Positions 13,119 to 21,801 of a DNA stretch of 26,136 bases are shown here, one piece after another (the first letter of the stretch is position 1; the number at the start of each line of letters is the position of its first letter). Origin of the DNA: a virus. The position numbers were made by a program, and so were the translations under genes. The stretch spans positions 1 through 26,136 of the IMG/VR virus record IMGVR_UViG_3300024348_000210; one strand, given 5' to 3'. Below the pieces are notes generated by a model, which was not told the origin of the DNA, ran no database searches, and saw only the letters and a program-made list of their open reading frames with translations.

Positions 13119-13358
13119 TTATAATCTCTCTACGATTTTCGAAAGCATTAACTTCATTTCTGCCATATCTGACTGCAAACTAGCCACACTATCTTTTAAA
13201 TTCTGTTGTTCCAGTTTACGCTTCTGAATCAGTTCTTTTCTTGCTTTAGCTTCTTGAACTTCAGTTTTACTTATATTTATAATGGCACCCGAAGCATCTC
13301 TTACTAGATTCGGGTGCCCTTCTACGTTAATCAAAATTATACTGCCATCGCAATACAA
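13119..13358 (-). CDS. Small coiled-coil structural protein (about 79 aa)
   Basis: The frame reads INVEGHPNLVRDASGAIINI and then a charged helix to the end (KARKELIQKRKLEQQNLKDS, later MAEMKLMLSKIVERL), probably coiled coil over residues 38-79. 'V(E/K)GHPxLVRDxxxGAIIN' is typical of a small protein family next to neck/baseplate genes in marine T4-like phages. The start is uncertain: there is no in-frame ATG near the beginning. TTG at 13358 gives 79 aa and overlaps the end of the 2009-aa gene by 22 nt; TTG at 13334 would give 71 aa. The coding region contains a strong hairpin and a late-promoter element. Its TAA abuts the ATG of the 613-aa gene. Confidence 0.7.
   Translation of the reverse strand: MYCDGSIILINVEGHPNLVRDASGAIINISKTEVQEAKARKELIQKRKLEQQNLKDSVASLQSDMAEMKLMLSKIVERL
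13274..13281 (-). promoter_or_regulatory. Probable late promoter (TATAAATA) inside the 79-aa gene
   Basis: An exact TATAAATA on the minus strand lies 156 nt upstream of the 613-aa gene and three bases past a strong hairpin. It could start transcripts for the 613-aa gene that omit the small gene's 5' end. Confidence 0.55.
13284..13318 (-). promoter_or_regulatory. 10-bp perfect hairpin just after the 2009-aa gene
   Basis: Arms GGCACCCGAA (13284-13293) and TTCGGGTGCC (13309-13318) pair perfectly around a 15-nt loop. The structure begins 18 nt past the TAA of the 2009-aa gene but lies within the 79-aa coding region. What follows on the minus strand is ATTATAAATA, not a U-run, so it looks more like an RNA-stability or processing element than a classic terminator. 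Confidence 0.6.
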
Positions 13359-16300
13359 CGTAAGTCTCTAAGTACTGCTACTTGCGTTGAGTTAGTTGAA
13401 GTAAATACTATTTTTAATTGGAAAGTAGTAAATGGTTCCATCTCTCCATTAGGTCCACCAATCAAATATCTGTATTCACGGAAAACATTTTTGTCAATAT
13501 CTGACGGCAATGTATTTTCTGGATTAATATATTCCCATGGAGTAGATCTAATCACGTCGGAGTTATTTGTTGCTCTCCAGTATACGTGGAACTCGGCTTC
13601 AGGCGGCTTGTTTGCTGCTAACAAAACTTTAAGACCAACCGCTTCTTGAAGCAAATTAATTGGAATTGTAATATGTTTGGCCGCAGAACTACCTAAAGAA
13701 GGATGAGTTTCTGGAACATAATTAATTGCTTCGTTAAATGAACCTAAGTTACCAATTAGTTGGTTGTCTACCCAGTTAGAAATACATGCTAATTGAGCTG
13801 CTTGCATATCAATAGCCGGCGACACTCTAGAGTCTGCAGTAACCATGTTAACTTTAATTGTAGCAGATCTTTCGCCAGCTGGTAACTGAGTTTCTTCTTC
13901 AAAATGATTGATAATCATCATTGGTTCAGTAAACGGAGCATTGTTTGTTTTATTTTTCAACAGTCTATACGAATTATCTCGCGTAAATCGATTTACAACA
14001 GCAGAAGGCGGACTTGCAAACGAAGTTGTCTGAACAAATTTACCTGACATAGAATAGTTAGTAGAGCTAGGATGTTCCATGTTAAACATTGGTCGAATAG
14101 TTTCAAATACAATATTCTGCAGACCTCGTAATGTACCACCGGTTTTACCAGTCTTATTGGCAACAGCAGCAGCATTAAATGTATAACCAAAAGCATCAAC
14201 TTTAGTAACAACTCTTTGACCAGATATATCAGAACCGAGAATACCGTTGTAATAGGCGCCAGCAGTCAAGCCAAATAGCTGACAGCTATCGCCAACACGG
14301 AGACCATGACCTTTATGACGAACTACAATTTCAGCTGAACCTGCAGTAGTATACAATGGATCATATAACAAATCAGTTGGCGGAACTTGTCTATTTTCAA
14401 TAATAGCAGTACCCTGAGATTTAAAGTTTGCTCTATGAAGAATAAACGCAACGTCTTGTCTTTGATCTGGTTCCCACAATTGTGAGTTTTGCGACTTATA
14501 CAATGAACCTAATGTAGGTTGTTTAGTAATTCTCAATTCAGTAGAACCGAGAATGAAGTCTTCCACTTCAGAAATAAACACTCGGTATTTCATTGAGGTA
14601 GATCTAATCACGAAGGCATATTCTGCACCGCCTTCTAAGTATATTGGCTCTGGGAATATAAATGATGTTCCATTAGCACGCATTGAAGCAATTGTATCAG
14701 AAGGAACAACGTTGACTTGGTTAGGGTGCAATGAAACAAACGCAGAGTCAATCATTCGAATACTATCCGGAGCTCCATTAACCATAGGTCTGATTTCAAC
14801 AGAAACATGCTCATTGCCATCATCTTTGCTGGCAAAGTATAAAGTTAATCGCGTAACAAAAATACCATTTGGATCTTCAACTGCAAATGATTGTGCTGTA
14901 GGATCGATATATCTAAATGCGTTTTCTACAGTTTTCAACGTAGCAGACTGTGTATATCTTTGTACGCCGCTGGCCGCCGGAACTGTAGCTACAGGAGTAT
15001 CAACCGGAATTTGTGGTGCAGGGAACGCCAGTGGATCAGTATAGTATTGCTCAGCCGAATTATACGGCGGCGCCGGATCCGGATCAACAATTGCAGTCTC
15101 TTGAGTCCAATCAGTATAATACGGTACATCAACAGTAGTTTGTGGCTGATCAGCACTAGCAACTACTTCAGTAGAACCGCTTACAACTTCAGTTCTGGTA
15201 TATTCATCTGAAGCCTCTACTGTCGCAACGTTATCAGTAGATAGATCTGCATTAACATTAACGTTAGTTCCTACAGTTGAAGAAGCTACAGTCGTTGATT
15301 GTGAGCCAACAATCTGCAAAACTCTAACATTAGAAACTACGTCTTGTGATACTTCACCTACTACGTTATAAATCGCCCGTGCAGATGATTTGTTATTGTT
15401 TTTATTGTATAGTGAAATATCGAGTAGCTCAAATACTAATTGACCTGATCTAAATTTATTTTGATCATTACACGGTATTTCAAATTCACCTTCTAGGCGA
15501 CCTGAAGCATCAGTAATTAGTGGGCCAGATCCTTCGCTATGTTCTAGTGCCGGAACATTGCTATAATCATAGTCAATTTCCCTATCAGACATTAGTACAA
15601 AAGGTTTTGCCTTACAGAATGCAGATACATTAACAGTATCAAAGAAAGGCCAGTACCTACTATTGGCGCGTAAACCGGTTGCTATGAAACTTACAGTTCT
15701 AGATCGTACCCATGGAATTAACGCAACATCAACAACACGTGTACCAATTATTTCTCGAATTGTCGATTCACCTGCAACACGGTTAACGGTAACAGTGGTT
15801 GTAGTATTAGTAGTTGTCCCAGCACTGACGCCGCCAGTGGTAGTAGTAGTAGTAGTTTCTGCATCGAAAACATCGACCGTGCCAGAAGTAATTGGATTAC
15901 TCTGTACATCTACGCCGCCAGAAATTACCAAAGTAATTGGATTAGTTGTTCCACCTGACAAAATAGTACATTCATAGCCGGTTACATTAGTGTCAACAAC
16001 GATCAACAATGTATCAACATCATCAAGTACGGCAGTACAGTTAGTGGATTTAATTATGGTCCAATTTAAAGTTTCTGGTATAGTAACATCAATTGTATCG
16101 CCAGGACCGGCTTCTTGATATACTGTTTTGTAACCAGTCTTAAGACTAGGTAAACCAACAAACTTGTTTATAGTTTTAGGAACATACGTGCCATCATTGC
16201 TTGCTGCTAATATTGCAGGATCTATTCCTGAACCGATATTAACATAACCTAAACTTCCGATACCTTCTAGATTAATAGAAACGCCGATATCGCCGTAGTA

Positions 16301-19300
16301 CGTATAGTATCCGGTATTTTGAGTAACACTATTGCCACTAACTATTTCAGTCTGAGCATTTTGAGTAGTACTGGTAGTAATACTAGTCTGAGACTGACTT
16401 GCGCCTACCTGTAGATCATTAATGTCTACACCATTCCAGTTCCATTCCCAGTTGTTCCACAATAGTGCTTGGGTAGTATCTAATCTAGTACCACCATCAA
16501 CCACGGCAGGAGCATCGATGTCTGAGTTCTTCCAGTTGTCACCACTAGGAGACAATCGTAAGTTACCATCGAAATATTCAACCATAAACGGGTTGACGTT
16601 GACAGATTTAGAAGCAACGGTCTGAGAAGTATGTGCTACTTCAGTAAAATCTAGTAATACTTTATCGCCTTTTTTAACAGTATTTGTTGATTCAGCCTGA
16701 TCAAACCATACGTCTACTGCTCTTTCTGTAAATGATGGCCGCGCATACAAATGCTGTGGATCTAATGACGCTCTATGTTCAATACTCTTAGTATCAGTAT
16801 AGCGATGATCTTTAAAGTTATCTACAAAGAAACCAGCCTTAATGCGATCGTTACCGTCTGAGTCAACTATTCTAGTTTGTGCTGTATACAACTCAAGTAA
16901 TGACATAGTAGTCACTTCTTCGAGCTTTTCTATTTTCTTATCAAGTCTACCAATATCTGCCATAGTATAACCTTTAAGAGGCAATACTTTAGACTTAAGA
17001 TCTTGCGTATGCAATGTATTTGCATTTAACTCGTACTTGTAAAGATCAATACAACCCAATGGAGTTGTAGGGTATTTTGGAGTTAGCGATGAACTACCAA
17101 CAATATATCGCATTTCACCATTTTCTGACAAACATAGTTTATCAAATCGCGGCATATAATATTCAGTGTCGGCTCTTACTAAACTAGTAGGCTGTGGTAA
17201 TTCGCTTACTCTAGATTCTGTAAATACGCCGGAACCATTAGTAGATGGTCTGAAATCCATAGCATCGCGCAATGATATTACTGTACCATTCTGCAATCTA
17301 TGTGATGGAATTTCGCTATATTCTAACTGACCAGTATAAGAATTGACAGCAAAGAAGTCACCAGCACCGTGGGTAAAATATTTAAATCTTACAAATACTG
17401 GAGCTGCAGCCGAATCTAAACCAGATCCGCTGTATACTAGTCTACCATCACCATAATAGCCATCGCGCTGACCATTGTCTAATGTGAAAGAATTTAACAA
17501 ATTATCGCCATCTGAATCGGTAGCAGTAACTCTTACAAGATTGTAAATGTCAGACTTAGATAACGGAATATATCTCTGATTGCTAATTGGGTCAGTTACT
17601 AAAGTTGCTGTTGTAGTAACTTCAGTTAAGGTTTTCTGTCTTATAGAACCGACGCCTTTTGACACGTAAGCCAAAATACTAACACTAGTAGAAGCCGGAA
17701 GATTAGAAATGGTTGCTGACTGAGAACCACTTAAAGCAATATTACGAGTAATATTAATTGCATTTGTTGGATCTGATACAATCCAATCATTAATATTGGT
17801 AAAATCTTCGTCTCCGGACAATGAGATTGTTACTTCGCCAGAACCGTCTGTAATTAATGGCGCAAACAATCTAGATACTGTCAAAGATACATCAGATAAA
17901 GACTTAGGTCTAGAGATAGGCAACGGGAATAATAGAGCATTACTATTCGGCTCTTTAATTACAGTATAACCAGAAGCATCTTTAGAAGTAGTGATCCATG
18001 GATTTGAATCGGTATTAGCACCTTCAACAGAAGAAATCGTATGAATATCTCTTATGGTAAGAGAACCATTGGTAGTTGTTTTCTTAATATCAAATACATG
18101 TAGGTTATACTTACCATTGCTTCCTTCATGTATTGCACGGACACGTGCTTCACCATAAGTAGCATTAGTTACGTCTTTAAGATAAACTTTTTGACAAGTA
18201 CCGATATTAAATAAGTTTCCGCCAGATGAAGCAGCATTGGCAGTAAACTCAAAATAGTTGCCGTAATTAACCGAGAGACCATCGTTATTTTGTAACATAG
18301 TTTCTTGTGGCTTAGGTACGATGATTTGACTGGAGTCGATCTTCTCGATCCTATAGCCATTGATATACGCAATACCTGGAGTAATTTTTAACTTTAAAGA
18401 ACTAATATCGTTAGGAATAAAATGCGATTTAAACTGCTTTTTAATGTAGTTACCAGATTCTTCAAATGTTCTAAGAGCAAGTTCTTTGCGAATAGAATTA
18501 AAACCAGAAGTAGTAGTCACTTGACTTACAATCTTACCGGCTTGAATATTGCTTAAATGTACAAATGTTTCATCAGATGCTATATTGATTTGATCGATAA
18601 GTTGTAATCTAATACGGTATCGATCAGCACCAGGAGATGCCAAATTAGGAGTAACACCTTGGTTATCGTATAATGCAATATTATCATCTGACGTGACAAT
18701 ATCTTGTATGACTTTAAAGCCAACATTAGCAAAAGCATTATTTGTGTATTTGCTTAAAATAATCGATTGGGCAGGACAAAATACAAAATGACCTTGTACG
18801 AAGAAACTACCTTCACTAATTTCGCACAATGAGCCTTTGCCCAAAGCAGGATTAATAGAACTGTTAGTAGTTTGTACTACAACATCTACGACGTTACCAT
18901 TAACGATACCGGTAAGTGTTTCGCCAGGAATAACTCTTCTAGAAACAGTTTCGCCAACTCCAATTTGAGCAGGTGCATCTAAGTATGTTACATACAAAGT
19001 TTCCGGATCAGCGTCTACTGCTGATACTGCTTGGTTAACGCGTACTTTAATACCAGAATCTAAACCTTCAAATATACTATTTTCCATTAGCGCCAAATTG
19101 CTAGGAAGTACACTAGGTGGGGCTAATTTAATAAACTCATAGTTGTTAGTAACTTTTAGGCCTGCGGTTTGAATTGCAGCGCCTTCAACAAATAAATTAC
19201 TACCAAGTCTAGAAATTTCTTTCTGGATTATAGTTTGTAGTTGAGTAAGTTCTCTTGCTTGTAAAGCACGGCCACTATTAAACAGGATTCTATGATAGTT

Positions 19301-19366
19301 ATCACTATCTTTAAAATCGTCTTTATAGGTGGTTCGGAAAACCTGTTCAGTAAAATCTTTTGCCAT
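13337..19366 (-). CDS. Large baseplate/fibre structural protein with DUF4815-like N-terminus (2009 aa)
   Basis: ATG at 19366 has TAAGG overlapping the gp8 stop. The N-terminus (YHRILFNSGRALQARELTQL, residues about 24-43, then QTIIQKEISRLGSNLFVEGA) is the DUF4815-type module seen in large structural proteins of marine T4-like phages. A Ser/Thr-rich linker with long Thr runs lies at about 1000-1200. FIATGLRANSRYWPFFDTVN (about 1230) and AQSFAVEDPNGIFVTRLTLYF (about 1490) begin beta-rich modules that recur in such proteins, and WEPDQRQDVAF is near 1630. No membrane segment or signal is visible. It follows gp8 directly and precedes fibre-like genes, so a baseplate-periphery or fibre-docking role is inferred, comparable in position to T4 gp9-gp12. 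Direct T4 homology is not visible to me. Confidence 0.8.
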   Translation of the reverse strand: MAKDFTEQVFRTTYKDDFKDSDNYHRILFNSGRALQARELTQLQTIIQKEISRLGSNLFVEGAAIQTAGLKVTNNYEFIKLAPPSVLPSNLALMENSIFEGLDSGIKVRVNQAVSAVDADPETLYVTYLDAPAQIGVGETVSRRVIPGETLTGIVNGNVVDVVVQTTNSSINPALGKGSLCEISEGSFFVQGHFVFCPAQSIILSKYTNNAFANVGFKVIQDIVTSDDNIALYDNQGVTPNLASPGADRYRIRLQLIDQINIASDETFVHLSNIQAGKIVSQVTTTSGFNSIRKELALRTFEESGNYIKKQFKSHFIPNDISSLKLKITPGIAYINGYRIEKIDSSQIIVPKPQETMLQNNDGLSVNYGNYFEFTANAASSGGNLFNIGTCQKVYLKDVTNATYGEARVRAIHEGSNGKYNLHVFDIKKTTTNGSLTIRDIHTISSVEGANTDSNPWITTSKDASGYTVIKEPNSNALLFPLPISRPKSLSDVSLTVSRLFAPLITDGSGEVTISLSGDEDFTNINDWIVSDPTNAINITRNIALSGSQSATISNLPASTSVSILAYVSKGVGSIRQKTLTEVTTTATLVTDPISNQRYIPLSKSDIYNLVRVTATDSDGDNLLNSFTLDNGQRDGYYGDGRLVYSGSGLDSAAAPVFVRFKYFTHGAGDFFAVNSYTGQLEYSEIPSHRLQNGTVISLRDAMDFRPSTNGSGVFTESRVSELPQPTSLVRADTEYYMPRFDKLCLSENGEMRYIVGSSSLTPKYPTTPLGCIDLYKYELNANTLHTQDLKSKVLPLKGYTMADIGRLDKKIEKLEEVTTMSLLELYTAQTRIVDSDGNDRIKAGFFVDNFKDHRYTDTKSIEHRASLDPQHLYARPSFTERAVDVWFDQAESTNTVKKGDKVLLDFTEVAHTSQTVASKSVNVNPFMVEYFDGNLRLSPSGDNWKNSDIDAPAVVDGGTRLDTTQALLWNNWEWNWNGVDINDLQVGASQSQTSITTSTTQNAQTEIVSGNSVTQNTGYYTYYGDIGVSINLEGIGSLGYVNIGSGIDPAILAASNDGTYVPKTINKFVGLPSLKTGYKTVYQEAGPGDTIDVTIPETLNWTIIKSTNCTAVLDDVDTLLIVVDTNVTGYECTILSGGTTNPITLVISGGVDVQSNPITSGTVDVFDAETTTTTTTGGVSAGTTTNTTTTVTVNRVAGESTIREIIGTRVVDVALIPWVRSRTVSFIATGLRANSRYWPFFDTVNVSAFCKAKPFVLMSDREIDYDYSNVPALEHSEGSGPLITDASGRLEGEFEIPCNDQNKFRSGQLVFELLDISLYNKNNNKSSARAIYNVVGEVSQDVVSNVRVLQIVGSQSTTVASSTVGTNVNVNADLSTDNVATVEASDEYTRTEVVSGSTEVVASADQPQTTVDVPYYTDWTQETAIVDPDPAPPYNSAEQYYTDPLAFPAPQIPVDTPVATVPAASGVQRYTQSATLKTVENAFRYIDPTAQSFAVEDPNGIFVTRLTLYFASKDDGNEHVSVEIRPMVNGAPDSIRMIDSAFVSLHPNQVNVVPSDTIASMRANGTSFIFPEPIYLEGGAEYAFVIRSTSMKYRVFISEVEDFILGSTELRITKQPTLGSLYKSQNSQLWEPDQRQDVAFILHRANFKSQGTAIIENRQVPPTDLLYDPLYTTAGSAEIVVRHKGHGLRVGDSCQLFGLTAGAYYNGILGSDISGQRVVTKVDAFGYTFNAAAVANKTGKTGGTLRGLQNIVFETIRPMFNMEHPSSTNYSMSGKFVQTTSFASPPSAVVNRFTRDNSYRLLKNKTNNAPFTEPMMIINHFEEETQLPAGERSATIKVNMVTADSRVSPAIDMQAAQLACISNWVDNQLIGNLGSFNEAINYVPETHPSLGSSAAKHITIPINLLQEAVGLKVLLAANKPPEAEFHVYWRATNNSDVIRSTPWEYINPENTLPSDIDKNVFREYRYLIGGPNGEMEPFTTFQLKIVFTSTNSTQVAVLRDLRCIAMAV
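15841..15856 (-). repeat. Trinucleotide tract in the Thr-rich linker
   Basis: (TAG)5T on the plus strand encodes a run of Thr (ACT codons) in the linker of the 2009-aa protein. Near-uniform codon use here makes it prone to slippage and in-frame length variation. Confidence 0.8.
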
Positions 19367-19377
19367 TGTCTAAAACC

Positions 19378-20760
19378 TTAGAGTTGAATAACGATCTTAA
19401 TATCTTCTGCTTGATCTGTTGAACGAATTACTGCTGCTCGATTATCGATATAGAGTAACTCGCCTGTTAAAGGATCTACTTTGCCCTTTAAGATACTATT
19501 TATTATAGCTGTTGTAGCGCCGCCGTTAACAATTTCAATGGTTTCGGACGCCTGAAATGCTTTATATCCTGTTTCTTCTGACTGGTGGTACCATATGTTT
19601 GCACTATCAAAATCATCGATATATGCACGTGCCATCGATGTTTGACCTTCAATCAATACGTCACGCGTGAAAGGACCACTGTTAATAGAACCTATTGCCA
19701 ACTTATTTAACGTTCTGCCAACTGATTCAGTAAACAATCCACCAGGAACAGCACTATCTGTTTGCAATAAATTCTTAAGTAGAGTTACTTGTCTAAAATC
19801 TTGACCTACGATGAAAGCGCCATTTTCTTTTCCATCAGGTTTAGTGTTAAACATTACAGCGCTAGATTTAAAATCATCACGTGGATCTGCACCAAAGCCG
19901 GCTTTAGGAGCAAAGATTGGACGAGCTTTTGCGCCGCTACCAGTTCCGCCTATAAATTCGACACTAGCATACTCATAGTCATGGCCGTAGTAAGAATTAT
20001 TTGCGTAATCGCCGGCGATATTACCAGAGGAATCTTCTTTAACATCTACTCGGACAACCTGATTACCAATCACTACCGCAACTGCTTTAGCGTTAGAACC
20101 ATTACCATTAACTTTTACTTGTGGGGCAACAGTGTAGTTTAGGCCCTGATCGATCATGGCATAACCAACAATTTGTCCAGGAATAGCAGCATCCTGGATT
20201 GCTTTTTGTTCAATAATTTCTGCCGGAGAATCAGAGTCAGTTGATACTACCAACTGGACTGGCATATATGCTGATGATAAAAACTTAGTTGCTCTTAAAG
20301 CACCGATAGAATATACAAACTTCCATACATAACCATCCGGAGTTTTAAATGGCTGTCCAGTAGTATTACCCGATGGCTGATCGGTAGAAGCATTATTAAT
20401 GTTACCAGAACCCTGTCTCAAACAAAGATATACTTGTTGGTTTGAATTCATTACGTAGTATGAATTTGATGGATAACCAATAACATTATCATCGAATGCA
20501 GAATAAATTGCGCCTGTTGTCCAATTGTGTCTAGGAATACAAAATGACATGTCAGTGATATTTTTTACTGACTGTATGGCCAAACGTGTATTTCTGACAT
20601 CTCGCGCTGAGTTTTGTGGAATTAACGGAACATCCGAGTCATTCCAGTCTTCGGATCGGCCAATACCAGCAAAATAGTGGTTAGCCGAATCGACGAAATC
20701 TGCCAAAACGTCTTCTAATAGTTGTTTTTTAAAGGCATCTGTTAATATTGCTGCTGACAT
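19378..20760 (-). CDS. 8: Baseplate wedge protein gp8
   Basis: This is the T4 gp8 homologue. Landmarks in order: FAGIGRSEDWNDSDVP (residues 30-45) parallels T4 FITFGRSEPW; PRHNW (about 77) parallels PRRDW; PDGYVWKFVYSI (about 141) parallels GDGYVWEYLFEI; DFRQVTLL parallels GFRQISII; and the C-terminal YIDNRAAVIRSTDQAEDIKI parallels T4 YMENRPPIIMAMDQTEEINI. At 460 aa it is longer than T4 gp8 (334 aa), mainly through a central insertion (about 190-310) rich in Gly/Asn/Asp. gp8 forms part of the wedge with gp6, gp7, gp10, gp53 and gp25. ATG at 20760 has AAAGGAAA 8-9 nt upstream. It follows a fibre-connector-like gene and precedes the 2009-aa gene. Confidence 0.92.
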   Translation of the reverse strand: MSAAILTDAFKKQLLEDVLADFVDSANHYFAGIGRSEDWNDSDVPLIPQNSARDVRNTRLAIQSVKNITDMSFCIPRHNWTTGAIYSAFDDNVIGYPSNSYYVMNSNQQVYLCLRQGSGNINNASTDQPSGNTTGQPFKTPDGYVWKFVYSIGALRATKFLSSAYMPVQLVVSTDSDSPAEIIEQKAIQDAAIPGQIVGYAMIDQGLNYTVAPQVKVNGNGSNAKAVAVVIGNQVVRVDVKEDSSGNIAGDYANNSYYGHDYEYASVEFIGGTGSGAKARPIFAPKAGFGADPRDDFKSSAVMFNTKPDGKENGAFIVGQDFRQVTLLKNLLQTDSAVPGGLFTESVGRTLNKLAIGSINSGPFTRDVLIEGQTSMARAYIDDFDSANIWYHQSEETGYKAFQASETIEIVNGGATTAIINSILKGKVDPLTGELLYIDNRAAVIRSTDQAEDIKIVIQL

Positions 20761-20780
20761 TTATAAAATTTCCTTTGCGA

Positions 20781-21764
20781 TTACGCTAGAAGCGCGCCTT
20801 CGTTATTAGTTACCATCCACTGAGTACCAGTCCAAATAAGAGTTACGGCATCATTGTTAGACATTGTGATTGTAGAATAATTTTTTAAATTAGTAGGAGT
20901 AACATTTACTTCACCACTATTAATATTCATTAGTTTCTTTTCTTCACCTGTTGCTGTACCGTTGCCCATAGTAACAGACATACTAATAGCAGAGTTAAAG
21001 AAAGTAAGTGGCACTTTTAAATCAACCGCACCGGCCGCAGTCATATTCTGAGAACCTAACGCAACTTTATTTTTAAAACTAATTGCTCCAGTACCTTTTG
21101 TTGCAATATCCAAACCGATATTAGTATCAGTGCCATCAACCGAAAGTTTAGGAGGGTATAATTGAATACTATTATCCACAGAAAGAAAGTTAACAGCAGA
21201 ACTAACTGGAGTAAACTCTATTAAAGTACTTCCGCTGTTATCTGCGATTAAATCATTAATACGTGGAGAAGTGATTACTGGAGCAGTTAATGTTTTATTC
21301 ACTAGTGTCTGCGCGAAATTATTGAACGTAAAAGTATCATCCGTCAATAAAGCAGGCAATGTCACATTAACGCTAGCAGATAACGCAGAAGGCAGTATGA
21401 CATACTCATATGGATTGCCGTCTTTAATACGCGGCATGATGAGCAATACTTCATCCATTGTTTTATCGTTTAATGTTTGAGCAGAATTAGTTAAAACGAA
21501 ATCACCGTCTGCATCAGGAAGAGTCAACAGTCGATCTGTGGTAGCGGCTGATGCAACTAAGCTTATACTATATAATGATAATCCAGGCTGAGTAAATAAA
21601 ATACCATCGCTGTCAAATGACATTTTCTGAGATAGATTAAATCCATCGCCAAACTTAGTATAAAGATCGGTGAAGTTCTGTTCTATCTTAAGGGATGCTT
21701 GACGGAGAGTATCACCTGTTCCATCGTTAGCAATTGTTCCCAAGTTAAGTTGCTGTCTGCTCAT
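20781..21764 (-). CDS. Fibre-connector-like protein with gp9/gp10-type N-terminus (327 aa)
   Basis: The first 40 residues (QLNLGTIANDGTGDTLRQAS, then LKIEQNFTDLY) match the N-terminal signature of T4 gp10 (INIGNVVDDGTGDYLRKGG...KINENFDELY) and, more weakly, gp9, which these proteins use to sit on the wedge. The rest has no gp10 pin domains. It carries two similar stretches (SAQTLNDKTMDEVLLIMPRI and FAQTLVNKTLTAPVITSPRI) of the 'TLxNKTLxxPxI' type frequent in phage fibres, then a beta-rich end with NNDAVTLIWTGTQWMV. It has its own late promoter and AGGT with long spacing. Inferred role: a baseplate protein connecting a fibre. Its place between 7 and 8 differs from T4. Confidence 0.75.
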   Translation of the reverse strand: MSRQQLNLGTIANDGTGDTLRQASLKIEQNFTDLYTKFGDGFNLSQKMSFDSDGILFTQPGLSLYSISLVASAATTDRLLTLPDADGDFVLTNSAQTLNDKTMDEVLLIMPRIKDGNPYEYVILPSALSASVNVTLPALLTDDTFTFNNFAQTLVNKTLTAPVITSPRINDLIADNSGSTLIEFTPVSSAVNFLSVDNSIQLYPPKLSVDGTDTNIGLDIATKGTGAISFKNKVALGSQNMTAAGAVDLKVPLTFFNSAISMSVTMGNGTATGEEKKLMNINSGEVNVTPTNLKNYSTITMSNNDAVTLIWTGTQWMVTNNEGALLA

Positions 21765-21793
21765 GTTTTTTTATACCTAAAAAATCTTATTAC

Positions 21794-21801
21794 TATTTAT
21801 A
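21794..21801 (-). promoter_or_regulatory. T4-type late promoter (TATAAATA) for the 327-aa gene
   Basis: The minus strand reads TATAAATAGT, 30 nt upstream of the ATG at 21764. The TAA stop of gp7 (21799-21797) is embedded in the element. Confidence 0.8.

Noticed and set aside
13116-13123. TATAAATG overlapping the ATG of the 613-aa gene (a similar string overlaps the gp8 ATG near 20758-20765) as late promoters
   Set aside because: Transcription would start inside the coding region and yield no usable leader; the strings are explained by the start codon in AT-rich DNA.
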